Below, piece after piece: positions 1-5,835 of a stretch of 7,213 nt of DNA. The notes beneath the pieces were generated by a model. It made no database searches, had not been told where the DNA came from, and saw only the letters and a list, made by a program, of their open reading frames with translations. The stretch covers positions 1-7,213 of the forward strand of contig JAIRMX010000160.1 of the NCBI GenBank assembly GCA_031258375.1, written 5' to 3'. This DNA is from Elusimicrobiota bacterium. Its GTDB lineage: Bacteria > Elusimicrobiota > Elusimicrobia > Elusimicrobiales > Elusimicrobiaceae. A program made the position numbers and the translations under genes. Position 1 is the first letter of the stretch. Each line of letters begins with the position of its first letter.

Positions 1-59
1 TTCATTTTATTTGTGTTTAAATTTATGATTTAAAAATTTTGCTCATCTATCTTATAGCT

Positions 60-1397
60 TTATGCTTGTTTTTTTATATCAGTTAAATTATCTATAATTT
101 CCCAATGCCCGCCTTTGGCCGGCCCTACTCTGCCTATGGCCCCTTCTTTTTTTAACTGCCGGATATTCTTTTCAATACCCGCGATACTCAATCCAAGTAT
201 TTTTGCTAATTCAGGTATCGTTATTTGGGGCGTTTTTTCTATAAGGCGCAAAATTTCCGTACCGCTTTTCCCCTTACTCTTCCCCTTACTTTTCCCCTTA
301 CTTTCTTCCATTTCCTCCATAGAGCGGTCAAACTTTAAAGCTATTTTAGTCGCCGTAGAAGAAAATCTAAAAATATCGCGCCCGTAAAGGCCGATTATAT
401 ACGGAATGCCCGAACCCATGTGCTCCACAAGCTCAAGGTCCTTAAATATGCGCATAATTTCAGGGTTGCGCGGCTTTGACATACCCGTAAAGAAATCCTC
501 TTTATTCATCCAAGCCAACAAATCCCCGTAAGCAGTTATTTCAAACCTATCTTCATAAATTTCAAAAATCGGCGTGTCCCCGCGGGAATAATCGTTGTGA
601 ACAAAAGCGTTTATAACCGCCTCGCGCAAGGCCTCTTTATCAACATATCTTTTTTCTATTCTTAAAGGATATGTCTTTTTTGCCTGCGTAATATTTTCCG
701 CGTCCAATCTGTCCAAAACTCTGTTCATTGCCGTTATCAAACATTGGTCGCCGTATTCTTGGTTTTGGATTAAATTAGTCTTGTCTTTGCCCGCCCATTT
801 TGCCAAACGGATTGAAACGCGGTTTTCGTCGGCAAACATATATGCCAATTCGTTATATTTTTTATCTTCGGTATAAAATTTTAAATTTATTGTAAAGTGT
901 TTGTTTAAAGTTTTTTGTTTGCCGGCATAATAAATGCCAAGCTGGGTAAAAGTTAAATCCTGCCGGCGGGCGGGCATACTTAATATTGACGCCTGATAAT
1001 GTTTGGACATTAACTGTTCAATCATCTCTTCCGTCATCGGTTGGGACGCGCTGCCCACGCGGATAAAACAGCCTTTTTCGGAGCGTCCGTATTTTCTGAC
1101 ATAATAAGGTTTATTCGGGCCGCTTGATAAATTGACATTTATAACCGGTTTCCCGTCGCGGGTTTCTGCAAAAATATCAAATAATCCCATAATGCTTGGG
1201 CGAATATTGTTGATTAATCTATCTTTAATTCGGAGCTGAATTTTGTCCGCAGAGGAGACGCCGGCAACAGAGCCGTCGTCTTTAACGCCGATATAAATAT
1301 TGCCGCCCTTCGCGTTAAGAAACGCAACGGCTTCTTTTTCAATATCGTCGGTAAGCTGCTCTTTATATTCTATGCGGTTTGTTTCCGTCATCGCCAT
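60..1397 (-). CDS. Schlafen/AlbA_2-domain ATP-binding protein with C-terminal winged helix (putative transcriptional regulator)
   Basis: This 445-residue protein has the layout of the 'AlbA_2 domain / RecG-like' family of putative regulators. Residues about 8-125 form the Schlafen AlbA_2 domain (EYKEQL, then FLNAKGGNIYIGVKDDG). Residues about 253-345 resemble the HATPase_c_4 region (ALREAVINAFVHNDYS, then RNPEIMRIFKDLELVEHMGSGI). A low-complexity linker with three KGKS repeats spans about 367-378, and residues about 380-435 form a winged-helix DNA-binding domain (ITIPELAKILGLS...NIRQLKKEG). The start is ATG at 1397, with AGGG nine bases upstream; a second in-frame ATG lies two codons later. 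The gene begins inside the tail of the preceding ORF (35-base overlap) and is the last gene on this strand in the window. Related genes are often found near restriction-modification loci, so a defence or regulatory role is possible, but substrate and DNA target cannot be read from the sequence. Despite frequent 'helicase' annotations, no helicase motifs are visible. Confidence 0.85.
   Translation of the reverse strand: MAMTETNRIEYKEQLTDDIEKEAVAFLNAKGGNIYIGVKDDGSVAGVSSADKIQLRIKDRLINNIRPSIMGLFDIFAETRDGKPVINVNLSSGPNKPYYVRKYGRSEKGCFIRVGSASQPMTEEMIEQLMSKHYQASILSMPARRQDLTFTQLGIYYAGKQKTLNKHFTINLKFYTEDKKYNELAYMFADENRVSIRLAKWAGKDKTNLIQNQEYGDQCLITAMNRVLDRLDAENITQAKKTYPLRIEKRYVDKEALREAVINAFVHNDYSRGDTPIFEIYEDRFEITAYGDLLAWMNKEDFFTGMSKPRNPEIMRIFKDLELVEHMGSGIPYIIGLYGRDIFRFSSTATKIALKFDRSMEEMEESKGKSKGKSKGKSGTEILRLIEKTPQITIPELAKILGLSIAGIEKNIRQLKKEGAIGRVGPAKGGHWEIIDNLTDIKKQA
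268..303 (-). repeat. 12-base tandem repeat, three units, coding for (KGKS)3
   Basis: Three consecutive 12-base units (plus-strand ttccccttact followed by c or t) lie inside the AlbA_2-domain gene and encode a KGKS repeat in the linker before the winged helix. Because the unit is a multiple of three, copy-number changes would keep the reading frame and only change the length and charge of the linker. The units are almost identical at the DNA level, which suggests recent expansion. Confidence 0.85.
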
Positions 1398-1626
1398 AAT
1401 TTATTACCCTGCAAATTGCAAAAGCTTTGTATTGATTAATTTTGCAAAATTCCGTTCCAGTTGTTTTTTCCGTCGGGTCATAGTCCAGCGCAGTTGCGTA
1501 AATATCAGTAATTTTTTGGCTGTTTACGCGCAACGCCGCCTTAATTTGGCTTTGGCGTATGCGGGTTTTCAACTCCGTCAGCCGTTTTTTATAAGCTTTG
1601 TTTACAGTAATTCCCTTTGTTTCCAT
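1363..1626 (-). pseudogene. Chimeric remnant: DUF1016 (YhcG-like) N-terminus joined to a RhuM-like fragment
   Basis: This is an 87-codon ORF. Residues 1-36 (VNKAYKKRLTELKTRIRQSQ, then IKAALRVNS) read like the extreme N-terminus of DUF1016/PDDEXK YhcG-type nucleases, which normally continue with an 'LLxLYWxIG' stretch and run for over 300 residues. From residue 37 the sequence instead reads QKITDIYATALDYDP, then TEFCKINQYKAFAIC. This resembles the internal RhuM-family segment 'ITDIYAxxxDYDP...FFATVQNKLHFAITG'. The similarity then stops and the ORF ends inside the start of the next gene. The ORF begins 9 bases after the stop of the DciA-like gene and has no strong Shine-Dalgarno. Both families commonly sit in restriction-modification islands, so I read this as a recombination scar between two degraded accessory genes. 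The family matches are from memory of their motifs. A small expressed fusion protein is the less likely alternative. Confidence 0.55.
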
Positions 1627-1635
1627 TTCAAAATT

Positions 1636-1932
1636 CTAAACCGCCGAAATTGATTTTATCCACGGTTTGTCAAAACTTTTATTAAGCTCTCTTATTATCT
1701 GTTTTTCAGTCAATAACAATTCGTGTTTTGCGGCCGTAGCAGCAGTTTTAACGTAAAGCGTTCCGCCTTTGACGGCGTACAATTTCCAATATTTTGCTTT
1801 GGAGCCGACAACCTTTTCCCATAAATTGTCAAGCAGCATAAGCCTGTTTATCTGCAAGTTAAATTTTGAAAAACCGTTGGTAAGCTCTTTTGATTCATGC
1901 CAAATTGCCTGCGGTTTCTTTCCAAACTTCAT
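1636..1932 (-). CDS. dciA: DUF721 / DciA-like protein (putative replicative helicase loader)
   Basis: This 98-residue protein carries the DUF721 core: LWEKVVGSKAKYWKLYAVKG at about residues 37-56, followed by GTLYVKTAATAAKHELLL and a C-terminal IIRELNK helix. The length suits the short form of the family. DciA-type proteins act with the replicative helicase DnaB in bacteria lacking DnaC/DnaI loaders, and DUF721 genes often lie beside dnaA-dnaN-gyrB. Here the gene starts only two bases after the dnaN stop (TAA TA ATG), so it is almost certainly co-transcribed and translationally coupled with dnaN. The family call is firm. The helicase-loading role is inferred from the family and the replication-operon context. 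No KH-like or zinc-binding addition is visible. Confidence 0.78.
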   Translation of the reverse strand: MKFGKKPQAIWHESKELTNGFSKFNLQINRLMLLDNLWEKVVGSKAKYWKLYAVKGGTLYVKTAATAAKHELLLTEKQIIRELNKSFDKPWIKSISAV

Positions 1933-1934
1933 TA

Positions 1935-3044
1935 TTAAACTCTTACGGGCATAATAACGTATTTATTCTGGTCTTTGCCTTCAGGTTCGGCCAATGCCGG
2001 CTGCGACGCGCTTGCAAAAGAAAATACCACATTGTCCGTAGAGATTGTTTTTAGAACGTCTATTAAATACTGAGGATTAAAAGACGTGTTAAACTCTTCG
2101 CCGGTATAATCTACTTTTATTTCCTCGGAAAAATCCATTTTTGAAGAATTGGCGGCAACTAAAAGATTGTTTTCTCCCAAAGTATATTTTACGGTTCCTC
2201 CCAAATCGCTCGCGCAAAGAGCGGCGCGTTTTGTAGAAGACAGAAGTTCTTTTGCGTTTGCTTTAAATATTATGTTCTTCTTATTGGGGATAACTTGTTC
2301 ATAATTGGGGAAATTTCCTTCTATAAGACGTGATATAAAAGTGGTTTTGTTCATATTTAAACTTATTTGATTGTTTGAAACGTTAATATCTATAAAATCT
2401 TCATCGCCAGATTTAGAGAGAATTATCAATTTTAACACTTCGTTGAGAACTTTGCTTGGCACTATTATTTTAAATTCTTTTGCCCCTTCTATAGTTTTAG
2501 TTGAAGATAAAGCAAGCCTTCTTCCGTCCGTAGCCACTATTTCGAACTTGTCCGCACTATTTGCCCAAAGAAGCCCGTTCAAAACATAGCGGGTTTCCTG
2601 CGTTGACGAAGAAAATATAGTGCTTTCAATCATTTCCTTTATCTCTTTGGCCTTTATTTTAAAAGTTTCGTCTTTTTCTATTGTTGGAATTATAGGATAT
2701 TCGCTTTTTGGCGTTCCTATAACCCAGAATTTGGATTTGCCGCTTTTTATGTGGATTTTATTATCCGCATCGCTTTCAATTTTTATCTCTTTGTCCGAAG
2801 GTAAATTTTTTAATATATCTGAAAATTCTTTCAAGGGTATGGTTATTGAGCCTTCTTCCAAAACTTCCGCTTTTAGATTATGTATGGTAGCCATTTCCAT
2901 ATCGGTTCTTGTAAGTTTAACATTTCCGCCGGAAGCTTCCATCAGGAAGTTATAGAGTATAGGCAAAGTAGTTCTGCCGGATAATCCCGATTGGATTATT
3001 TGCAATCCTTCTAAAAAACTTTCTTTTGTTATATTTAATTTCAT
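1935..3044 (-). CDS. dnaN: DNA polymerase III subunit beta (sliding clamp)
   Basis: This is a full-length, 369-residue beta clamp. As a homodimeric ring it encircles DNA and tethers polymerase III and other clamp-binding proteins. Sequence support includes the N-terminal MKLNITKESFLEGLQIIQSG, the first-domain LPILYNFLMEA, the middle-domain TRYVLNGLLWA and VATDGRRLA, SRLIEGNFPNYEQVIP, and the near-universal C-terminal VIMPVRV (usually MPMRL). The three roughly 120-residue domains fit the length. The start is ATG at 3044, with AAGG five bases upstream. It lies downstream of dnaA, separated by the putative origin, and is coupled to the DciA-like gene. recF, often next, is missing at this position. 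No internal anomaly was seen. Confidence 0.97.
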   Translation of the reverse strand: MKLNITKESFLEGLQIIQSGLSGRTTLPILYNFLMEASGGNVKLTRTDMEMATIHNLKAEVLEEGSITIPLKEFSDILKNLPSDKEIKIESDADNKIHIKSGKSKFWVIGTPKSEYPIIPTIEKDETFKIKAKEIKEMIESTIFSSSTQETRYVLNGLLWANSADKFEIVATDGRRLALSSTKTIEGAKEFKIIVPSKVLNEVLKLIILSKSGDEDFIDINVSNNQISLNMNKTTFISRLIEGNFPNYEQVIPNKKNIIFKANAKELLSSTKRAALCASDLGGTVKYTLGENNLLVAANSSKMDFSEEIKVDYTGEEFNTSFNPQYLIDVLKTISTDNVVFSFASASQPALAEPEGKDQNKYVIMPVRV

Positions 3045-3180
3045 ACTATTATCCTTATTACTAATGTTATGTTAATTTTGTTGATAAATGTTAATCTTAA
3101 ATAAAAATTTCTAAAAAAACTGTTGGCAGAAATTTTTTTTAGTCAACATTATCAACACAAATTTTTAAAAAAAGAAAATG
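3045..3180. other. Putative chromosomal replication origin (oriC) between dnaA and dnaN
   Basis: This is a 136-base, very AT-rich gap between dnaA and dnaN, the classical oriC location in many bacteria. Plus-strand TGTTGATAA (3079-3087) and the inverted TTATCAACA (3149-3157) each differ by one base from the DnaA box TTATCCACA. Weaker TGTTA-type cores flank the first (near 3065, 3070 and 3089), and AGTCAACA (3141-3148) flanks the second, giving two clusters in opposed orientation. The A/T tracts at 3096-3120, 3131-3140 and 3158-3180 could be the unwinding element. The dnaN leader and ribosome binding site occupy the low-coordinate end. The other flank of dnaA (4558-4854) contains no comparable boxes. 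Origin function is inferred from position and motifs only. Confidence 0.6.
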
Positions 3181-4557
3181 TTAAGAGTTACCAACAGCTT
3201 TTACCTCCGCTATTAATTGATTAATAACAGGCACGAAAAAAGGATTTTGCTCAATATCTTCCTTTATTTTTTCTCTTGCATGTATTACAGTTGAATGATC
3301 TCTGTTGAATTCTCTTCCGATTTCCGGCAAAGAAAGAGAAGTCAGTTCCGTGGTCAAATACATTGCCACTTGCCTTGGCAAGGCGATAGAACTGTTCTTT
3401 TTCTTTGAGTTTAAATCTTCCAAGCTTATTTTATAGTGTTTGCAAACTATCTTTTTGATATGATCGATATTTACCGAAGGTTTTTCCTGGTATATATTTA
3501 TAATATCCGATAAAATATCTTTTGCTATAGAAACCGTAGGCATTGTGCCGTTTATACTGCAATAAGTGCTTAGTCTAAAAAGGCAGCCTTCAAGTTCTCT
3601 TATGCTCGTTTGAACTCCTTCCGCGATGAAAGCGAGAACGTCGTCTCCAATATCAAAATTATTAGAGTCGCGCTTTTGACGCAGTATCGCTATGCGCGTT
3701 TCCAAATCCGGTTTTTTTATTTCGGCAACTATGCCGGAAAGAAGCCGAGAGGAAAGTCTTTCGTCTAAAGCTAATTGACTGGGAGATTGATCGGAGGTTA
3801 ATACTATTTGTTTTTTATTATCAAAGAGGCTGTTAAAAGTATAAAAGAATTCCTGAGAAGAACCTTCTTTGCCGACTACAAATTGTATATCGTCCATAAG
3901 AAGACAGTCTAAAGACCGGTATTTTTTACGAAAAGAGTCCGAAGTTTTCTTTTGAATGGATTCAACATAATCCGAAACAAATCCTTCTCCCGACATATAA
4001 AGCACTTTGGCCGAAGGATCGTCTTTTAAAATTTGATTGCCTATAGCGTGAAGCAAATGCGTTTTGCCAAGCCCGGGGTGACTGAATATTACAAAAGGAT
4101 TATTAACTCTCTCGCCGAGCTTTTTTACTACTGCTTGAGAAGCTTTATAAGCAAAACGATTTGAGGGGCCTTCTATAAAGCCCTCAAAAGTAAAAAGCGG
4201 ATTAAGCCTGTTTATAAATGAATTTTTAGTTGAAGAGATTTGCTTTGGCGCGTCCGATTTTATAATATTATCTATTATACGGTCTGACGTTTCTTCTTGT
4301 TTTGAAGATAGAATATATTCTATGGAAAAAGGTGCCGTTGTAATTTCTGATAAAGCCTGAATAAGAGTGCTTTCATAGCGGTTTTTTACAGTTTTAAGCC
4401 AAACTTCGTTTGGAAGCTCTATTTTAATAATGCCGCCGTCAAACGATATTATTTTCATCGGCTTAAGCCACATATCGCAAATATCTGATCCAACCTGATT
4501 TTCCAGTTTTATCAGCAAACTTGCCCAAATTTCGTTTATATCGAGATTTTCAATCAT
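3181..4557 (-). CDS. dnaA: Chromosomal replication initiator protein DnaA
   Basis: I place the start at ATG 4557 (458 residues, MIENLDINEIW...). An upstream in-frame TTG at 4602 would overlap a TATAAT element and add an unrelated hydrophobic leader. Domain I is about residues 5-85, followed by a variable linker to about 115. The AAA+ domain (about 120-340) has a P-loop at 159-166 (SHPGLGKT), Walker B LLMDDIQF at 219-226, sensor I TSD at 254-256, arginine finger R271 (SSRLL), and sensor II R320 in SIRELEG. Domain IV (about 363-458) has KISLEDL and the DnaA signature PEIGREFNRDHSTVIHA at 411-427. Two oddities: the first glycine of the P-loop is Ser159, and the loop between F417 and R419 has one residue where the usual 'FGGRDH' has two. 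All key catalytic and DNA-contact residues remain, so the protein should be functional. It initiates replication by binding DnaA boxes, probably those just downstream. Confidence 0.97.
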   Translation of the reverse strand: MIENLDINEIWASLLIKLENQVGSDICDMWLKPMKIISFDGGIIKIELPNEVWLKTVKNRYESTLIQALSEITTAPFSIEYILSSKQEETSDRIIDNIIKSDAPKQISSTKNSFINRLNPLFTFEGFIEGPSNRFAYKASQAVVKKLGERVNNPFVIFSHPGLGKTHLLHAIGNQILKDDPSAKVLYMSGEGFVSDYVESIQKKTSDSFRKKYRSLDCLLMDDIQFVVGKEGSSQEFFYTFNSLFDNKKQIVLTSDQSPSQLALDERLSSRLLSGIVAEIKKPDLETRIAILRQKRDSNNFDIGDDVLAFIAEGVQTSIRELEGCLFRLSTYCSINGTMPTVSIAKDILSDIINIYQEKPSVNIDHIKKIVCKHYKISLEDLNSKKKNSSIALPRQVAMYLTTELTSLSLPEIGREFNRDHSTVIHAREKIKEDIEQNPFFVPVINQLIAEVKAVGNS

Positions 4558-4591
4558 ACCGCCACAACCCAGCATAAAAAATAAAAAAACT

Positions 4592-4597
4592 ATTATA
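4592..4597 (-). promoter_or_regulatory. dnaA: Candidate -10 element of the dnaA promoter
   Basis: A perfect TATAAT on the minus strand lies 34 bases upstream of the dnaA ATG at 4557. I see no good -35 hexamer 16-18 bases further upstream, so the assignment rests on the -10 match and its position alone. No strong Shine-Dalgarno precedes the ATG; there is only a G-rich GGGTTGTGGCGG stretch. Confidence 0.4.
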
Positions 4598-4795
4598 AAC
4601 AAATTCTAGCAATTTTATAAGCAATCGGTCAATTAGAAGCAGAGTATCATTACATATTGGATTTAAAAAAATTTTAGCCTGAGTTTCAAAAAATTTATTA
4701 AAATAAGAAATATGTATCGTTTGCATATTGAAATCAGTTTGCAGTTAGGCCGCGTATAATATTCTGCGGTTCTTTTGTCAGTATAGTTTTATATC

Positions 4796-4823
4796 TTTTT
4801 GATGTTTTACAATTTGCTATAAT
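4796..4823 (+). promoter_or_regulatory. Candidate extended -10 promoter of the pilin-like gene
   Basis: TGCTATAAT ends at 4823: a perfect -10 hexamer with the TG extension. A weak T-rich -35 (TTTTTG, 4796-4801) lies 16 bases upstream. A transcript starting near 4830 would have a short leader and include the strong Shine-Dalgarno AGAGGA at 4844-4849, five bases before the ATG at 4855. Confidence 0.5.
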
Positions 4824-4854
4824 AATTTAAGTGTTTAAATAAAAGAGGAAAAAA

Positions 4855-5444
4855 ATGAATATTATGCCGCAATATCAACGGCCAACGGCAATACGGAAAC
4901 TAAGAGGTTTTTTGTTTTAAAAAAATCTTTTCCAAAAAATTCCGCTTTTACATTAATTGAACTTCTTGTAGTTGTATTAATTATCGGCATACTAGCCGCT
5001 ATTGCGCTGCCGCAATACCGAACCGCAGTTCTAAAGAGTAAAATCCAAAGCACCTTGCCTATACTAAAATCTCTTGCTAATGCCCAGGAGATACATAAGT
5101 TATCTTTCGATTCTTACGCAACACACTTCAGTCAATTAGATGTCTCTATTGGAGACAATTGTATTGGCGGCTCATGTATAATAAATAACAATTTTTATGC
5201 TATTAGCTCCAATGGGGATATTTTCTGTATTTTAAATAGCGCACAATATGACGAGTCTAAAATAATGTTAAGCATAATTTATGATGAATTAAGTTATCAA
5301 AAGTTTGTAACAAACCAAATAATGAAAAAAGGCCAAATAATGTGTATGGACAGAAACAATGCTGAATTTAGAAAAGTGTGCCAATCGTTTTCTCCAAGAG
5401 ATTTCGTTAACCATGGCGCAGCAAAAATATGGTTGATAAATTAA
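4855..5444 (+). CDS. Type IV pilin / pseudopilin-like protein, start region one frame off (frameshifted or recoded)
   Basis: From 4920 the frame reads KKSFPKNSA, then FTLIELLVVVLIIGILAAIA and LPQYR. This is a textbook prepilin N-terminus: Ala at -1, Phe +1, Glu +5, and the hydrophobic assembly helix. The mature part (4947-5441) is 165 residues. It has paired cysteines (DNCIGGSC, then FCILN) and a C-terminal MCMDRNNAEFRKVCQSF typical, as I recall, of Elusimicrobiota pilins. The anomaly is the start. The coding frame is open back to 4839 but has no ATG, GTG or TTG before the pilin helix. The obvious start, ATG 4855 with Shine-Dalgarno AGAGGA, is in another frame and stops at 4918-4920 after 21 codons. 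One extra base, or a -1 slip at the T6G run 4908-4914, would join them and give a 30-residue leader ending ...KKSFPKNSA. A prepilin peptidase would be needed for maturation. The pilin identity is secure; whether the gene is functional is not. Confidence 0.8.
4908..4914 (+). other. T6G homopolymer / -1 slippery heptamer at the pilin frame junction
   Basis: In the frame of ATG 4855 the codons are GGT TTT TTG TTT TAA, so the run reads T TTT TTG, which fits the X XXY YYZ pattern for -1 ribosomal slippage. A -1 slip here enters exactly the pilin frame (TTT TTT GTT TTA AAA). Equally, a T7 allele would join the frames in the DNA. An A7 run follows at 4919-4925. No clear downstream stimulatory hairpin was seen, so this is a candidate only. 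Confidence 0.4.
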
Positions 5445-5527
5445 AAATAGGCAGATTTTAGTTTATTTTCTCCTCGCGCGGCGTTGGACGCATCGGCACG
5501 GAAATTTCCGATTGATATTATGCTTTA

Positions 5528-5560
5528 TTGACAAGGTTTTTGTCAATGTTTTTGTCAAGG
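5528..5560. repeat. 12-base tandem repeat with inverted TTGACAA / TTGTCAA arms
   Basis: TTTTTGTCAATG (5537-5548) is followed directly by TTTTTGTCAAGG (5549-5560), and a degenerate third copy (TTTTTTTGTCAC) ends near 5582. TTGACAA (5528-5534) is the exact inverse of the two TTGTCAA cores (5540-5546 and 5552-5558), so alternative 7-base-pair hairpins are possible. This could be an operator-like array, a weak terminator (T-rich DNA follows) or simple repeat expansion. It also contains a TTGACA that matches a -35 hexamer, but no partner -10 was seen. Confidence 0.6.
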
Positions 5561-5592
5561 TGCTTTTTTATTTTTTTGTCACTACGGCCTGA

Positions 5593-5627
5593 GCCTGTCC
5601 GCTAAAGGCTTAATCGGGACTGGCAGG
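5593..5627. repeat. Diverged copy of a dispersed hairpin repeat
   Basis: This stretch (GCCTGTCC..., AAAGGCTTAATCGGG, ...GGCAGG) resembles the hairpin at 6962-6994 (GCCTGCC..., AAAGCTGTAATCGG, ...GGCAGG). Both share the CCTG/CAGG ends, an AAAG-CT-TAATCGG centre and a following AAT. The stem is imperfect here (CCT/AGG plus GTCC/GGAC with a bulge), so this looks like a decayed copy of the same intergenic element. Confidence 0.45.
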
Positions 5628-5660
5628 GAATTTATTAATAGGTGAAGGAATACCTTATAA

Positions 5661-5714
5661 TTATTCGTTCGTCGGCAAAAAAGTCAGCCGTGTAAAAAAC
5701 AGAATGGTTTTCAT
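5661..5714 (-). CDS. Tiny ORF (17 aa) with a strong Shine-Dalgarno; possible remnant of a gene start
   Basis: On the minus strand GGAGG lies nine bases before an ATG at 5714, which opens MKTILFFTRLTFLPTNE and then stops. The K followed by a hydrophobic run resembles the first half of a signal peptide, so this could be the stump of a deleted exported-protein gene transcribed divergently from the rubrerythrin gene. It could also be chance. No promoter was identified and no continuing frame is visible downstream. Confidence 0.2.
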   Translation of the reverse strand: MKTILFFTRLTFLPTNE

Positions 5715-5775
5715 ATCAAAAATCCTCCGCTTTATTTTTTTCTAAAAAAGTTTGCGTGAACTAAATCAATGGACT

Positions 5776-5803
5776 TTGCAAGACTATTTTTATACGATAT
5801 AAA
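5776..5803 (+). promoter_or_regulatory. rbr: Candidate promoter of the rubrerythrin-led operon
   Basis: TTGCAA (5776-5781) and TATAAA (5798-5803) are separated by 16 bases, about 33 bases before the start codon at 5836. A near-consensus Shine-Dalgarno (AGGAGG, 5821-5826) follows with nine bases to the ATG. I did not recognise a PerR or other redox-regulator operator between the promoter and the gene. Confidence 0.5.
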
Positions 5804-5835
5804 TAAGAAAACTTAACTTGAGGAGGACTAAAAGA

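Larger units (their letters stand above)
4558..4854. other. Divergent intergenic region between dnaA and the pilin-like gene
   Basis: About 300 bases with no gene. It contains the dnaA -10 candidate on the minus strand and, on the plus strand, two TATAAT elements (4755-4760 and 4818-4823). The second, with its TG extension, best fits the pilin-like gene. No DnaA-box nonamer within one mismatch of TTATCCACA was found by eye, so the origin is more likely on the dnaN side of dnaA. No RNA gene or strong hairpin was recognised. Confidence 0.6.
5445..5835. other. Gene-poor intergenic region with repeats, between the pilin-like gene and rubrerythrin
   Basis: About 390 bases with no convincing protein gene. 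In order it holds: a GC-richer patch ending in a perfect 12-base palindrome CGGAAATTTCCG (5499-5510); a tandem and inverted repeat (5528-5560) followed by a T-rich stretch to 5578; a diverged hairpin repeat (5593-5627); a tiny minus-strand ORF (5661-5714); and the rubrerythrin promoter and leader. The palindrome lacks a following T-run. The TTGACAA hairpin followed by T-rich DNA is the only terminator-like candidate for the pilin transcript, and it is weak. Confidence 0.6.

Noticed and set aside
268..303. Short tandem units considered as a CRISPR array
   Set aside because: The units are directly adjacent, 12 bases long, without spacers, and encode a protein repeat.
115..387. Plus-strand ORF opposite the AlbA_2-domain gene, with a hydrophobic PLLFPLL repeat
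   Set aside because: The repeat is the reverse of the KGKS coding repeat; it is a shadow ORF.
1300..1954. Plus-strand ORFs opposite the chimeric ORF and the DciA-like gene
   Set aside because: They are antisense to recognisable coding sequence, lack ribosome binding sites and show no motif.
2371..2955. Plus-strand ORFs opposite dnaN
   Set aside because: They lie fully inside the well-conserved dnaN gene and have no family features.
4558..4602. Upstream TTG start of dnaA giving a 15-residue hydrophobic, lipobox-like leader (ending MLGCGG)
   Set aside because: DnaA is cytoplasmic and family members start at MIENL-like positions. The extension overlaps a TATAAT promoter element and has no Shine-Dalgarno, so ATG 4557 is preferred.
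4862..5053. Minus-strand ORF of 63 codons opposite the pilin helix
   Set aside because: It is the antisense shadow of the pilin N-terminus, with no ribosome binding site and no recognisable domain.
5460..5590. Minus-strand reading with DKN-type repeats and EISVPMRPTPREEK as a possible coding remnant
   Set aside because: It is interrupted by stops, has no start or ribosome binding site, and the repeat is explained by the 12-base DNA duplication.
5818..5835. TTG start for rubrerythrin six codons upstream
   Set aside because: It overlaps the AGGAGG Shine-Dalgarno that serves ATG 5836, and residue numbering of the metal ligands (E20, E53, H56) fits the ATG start.
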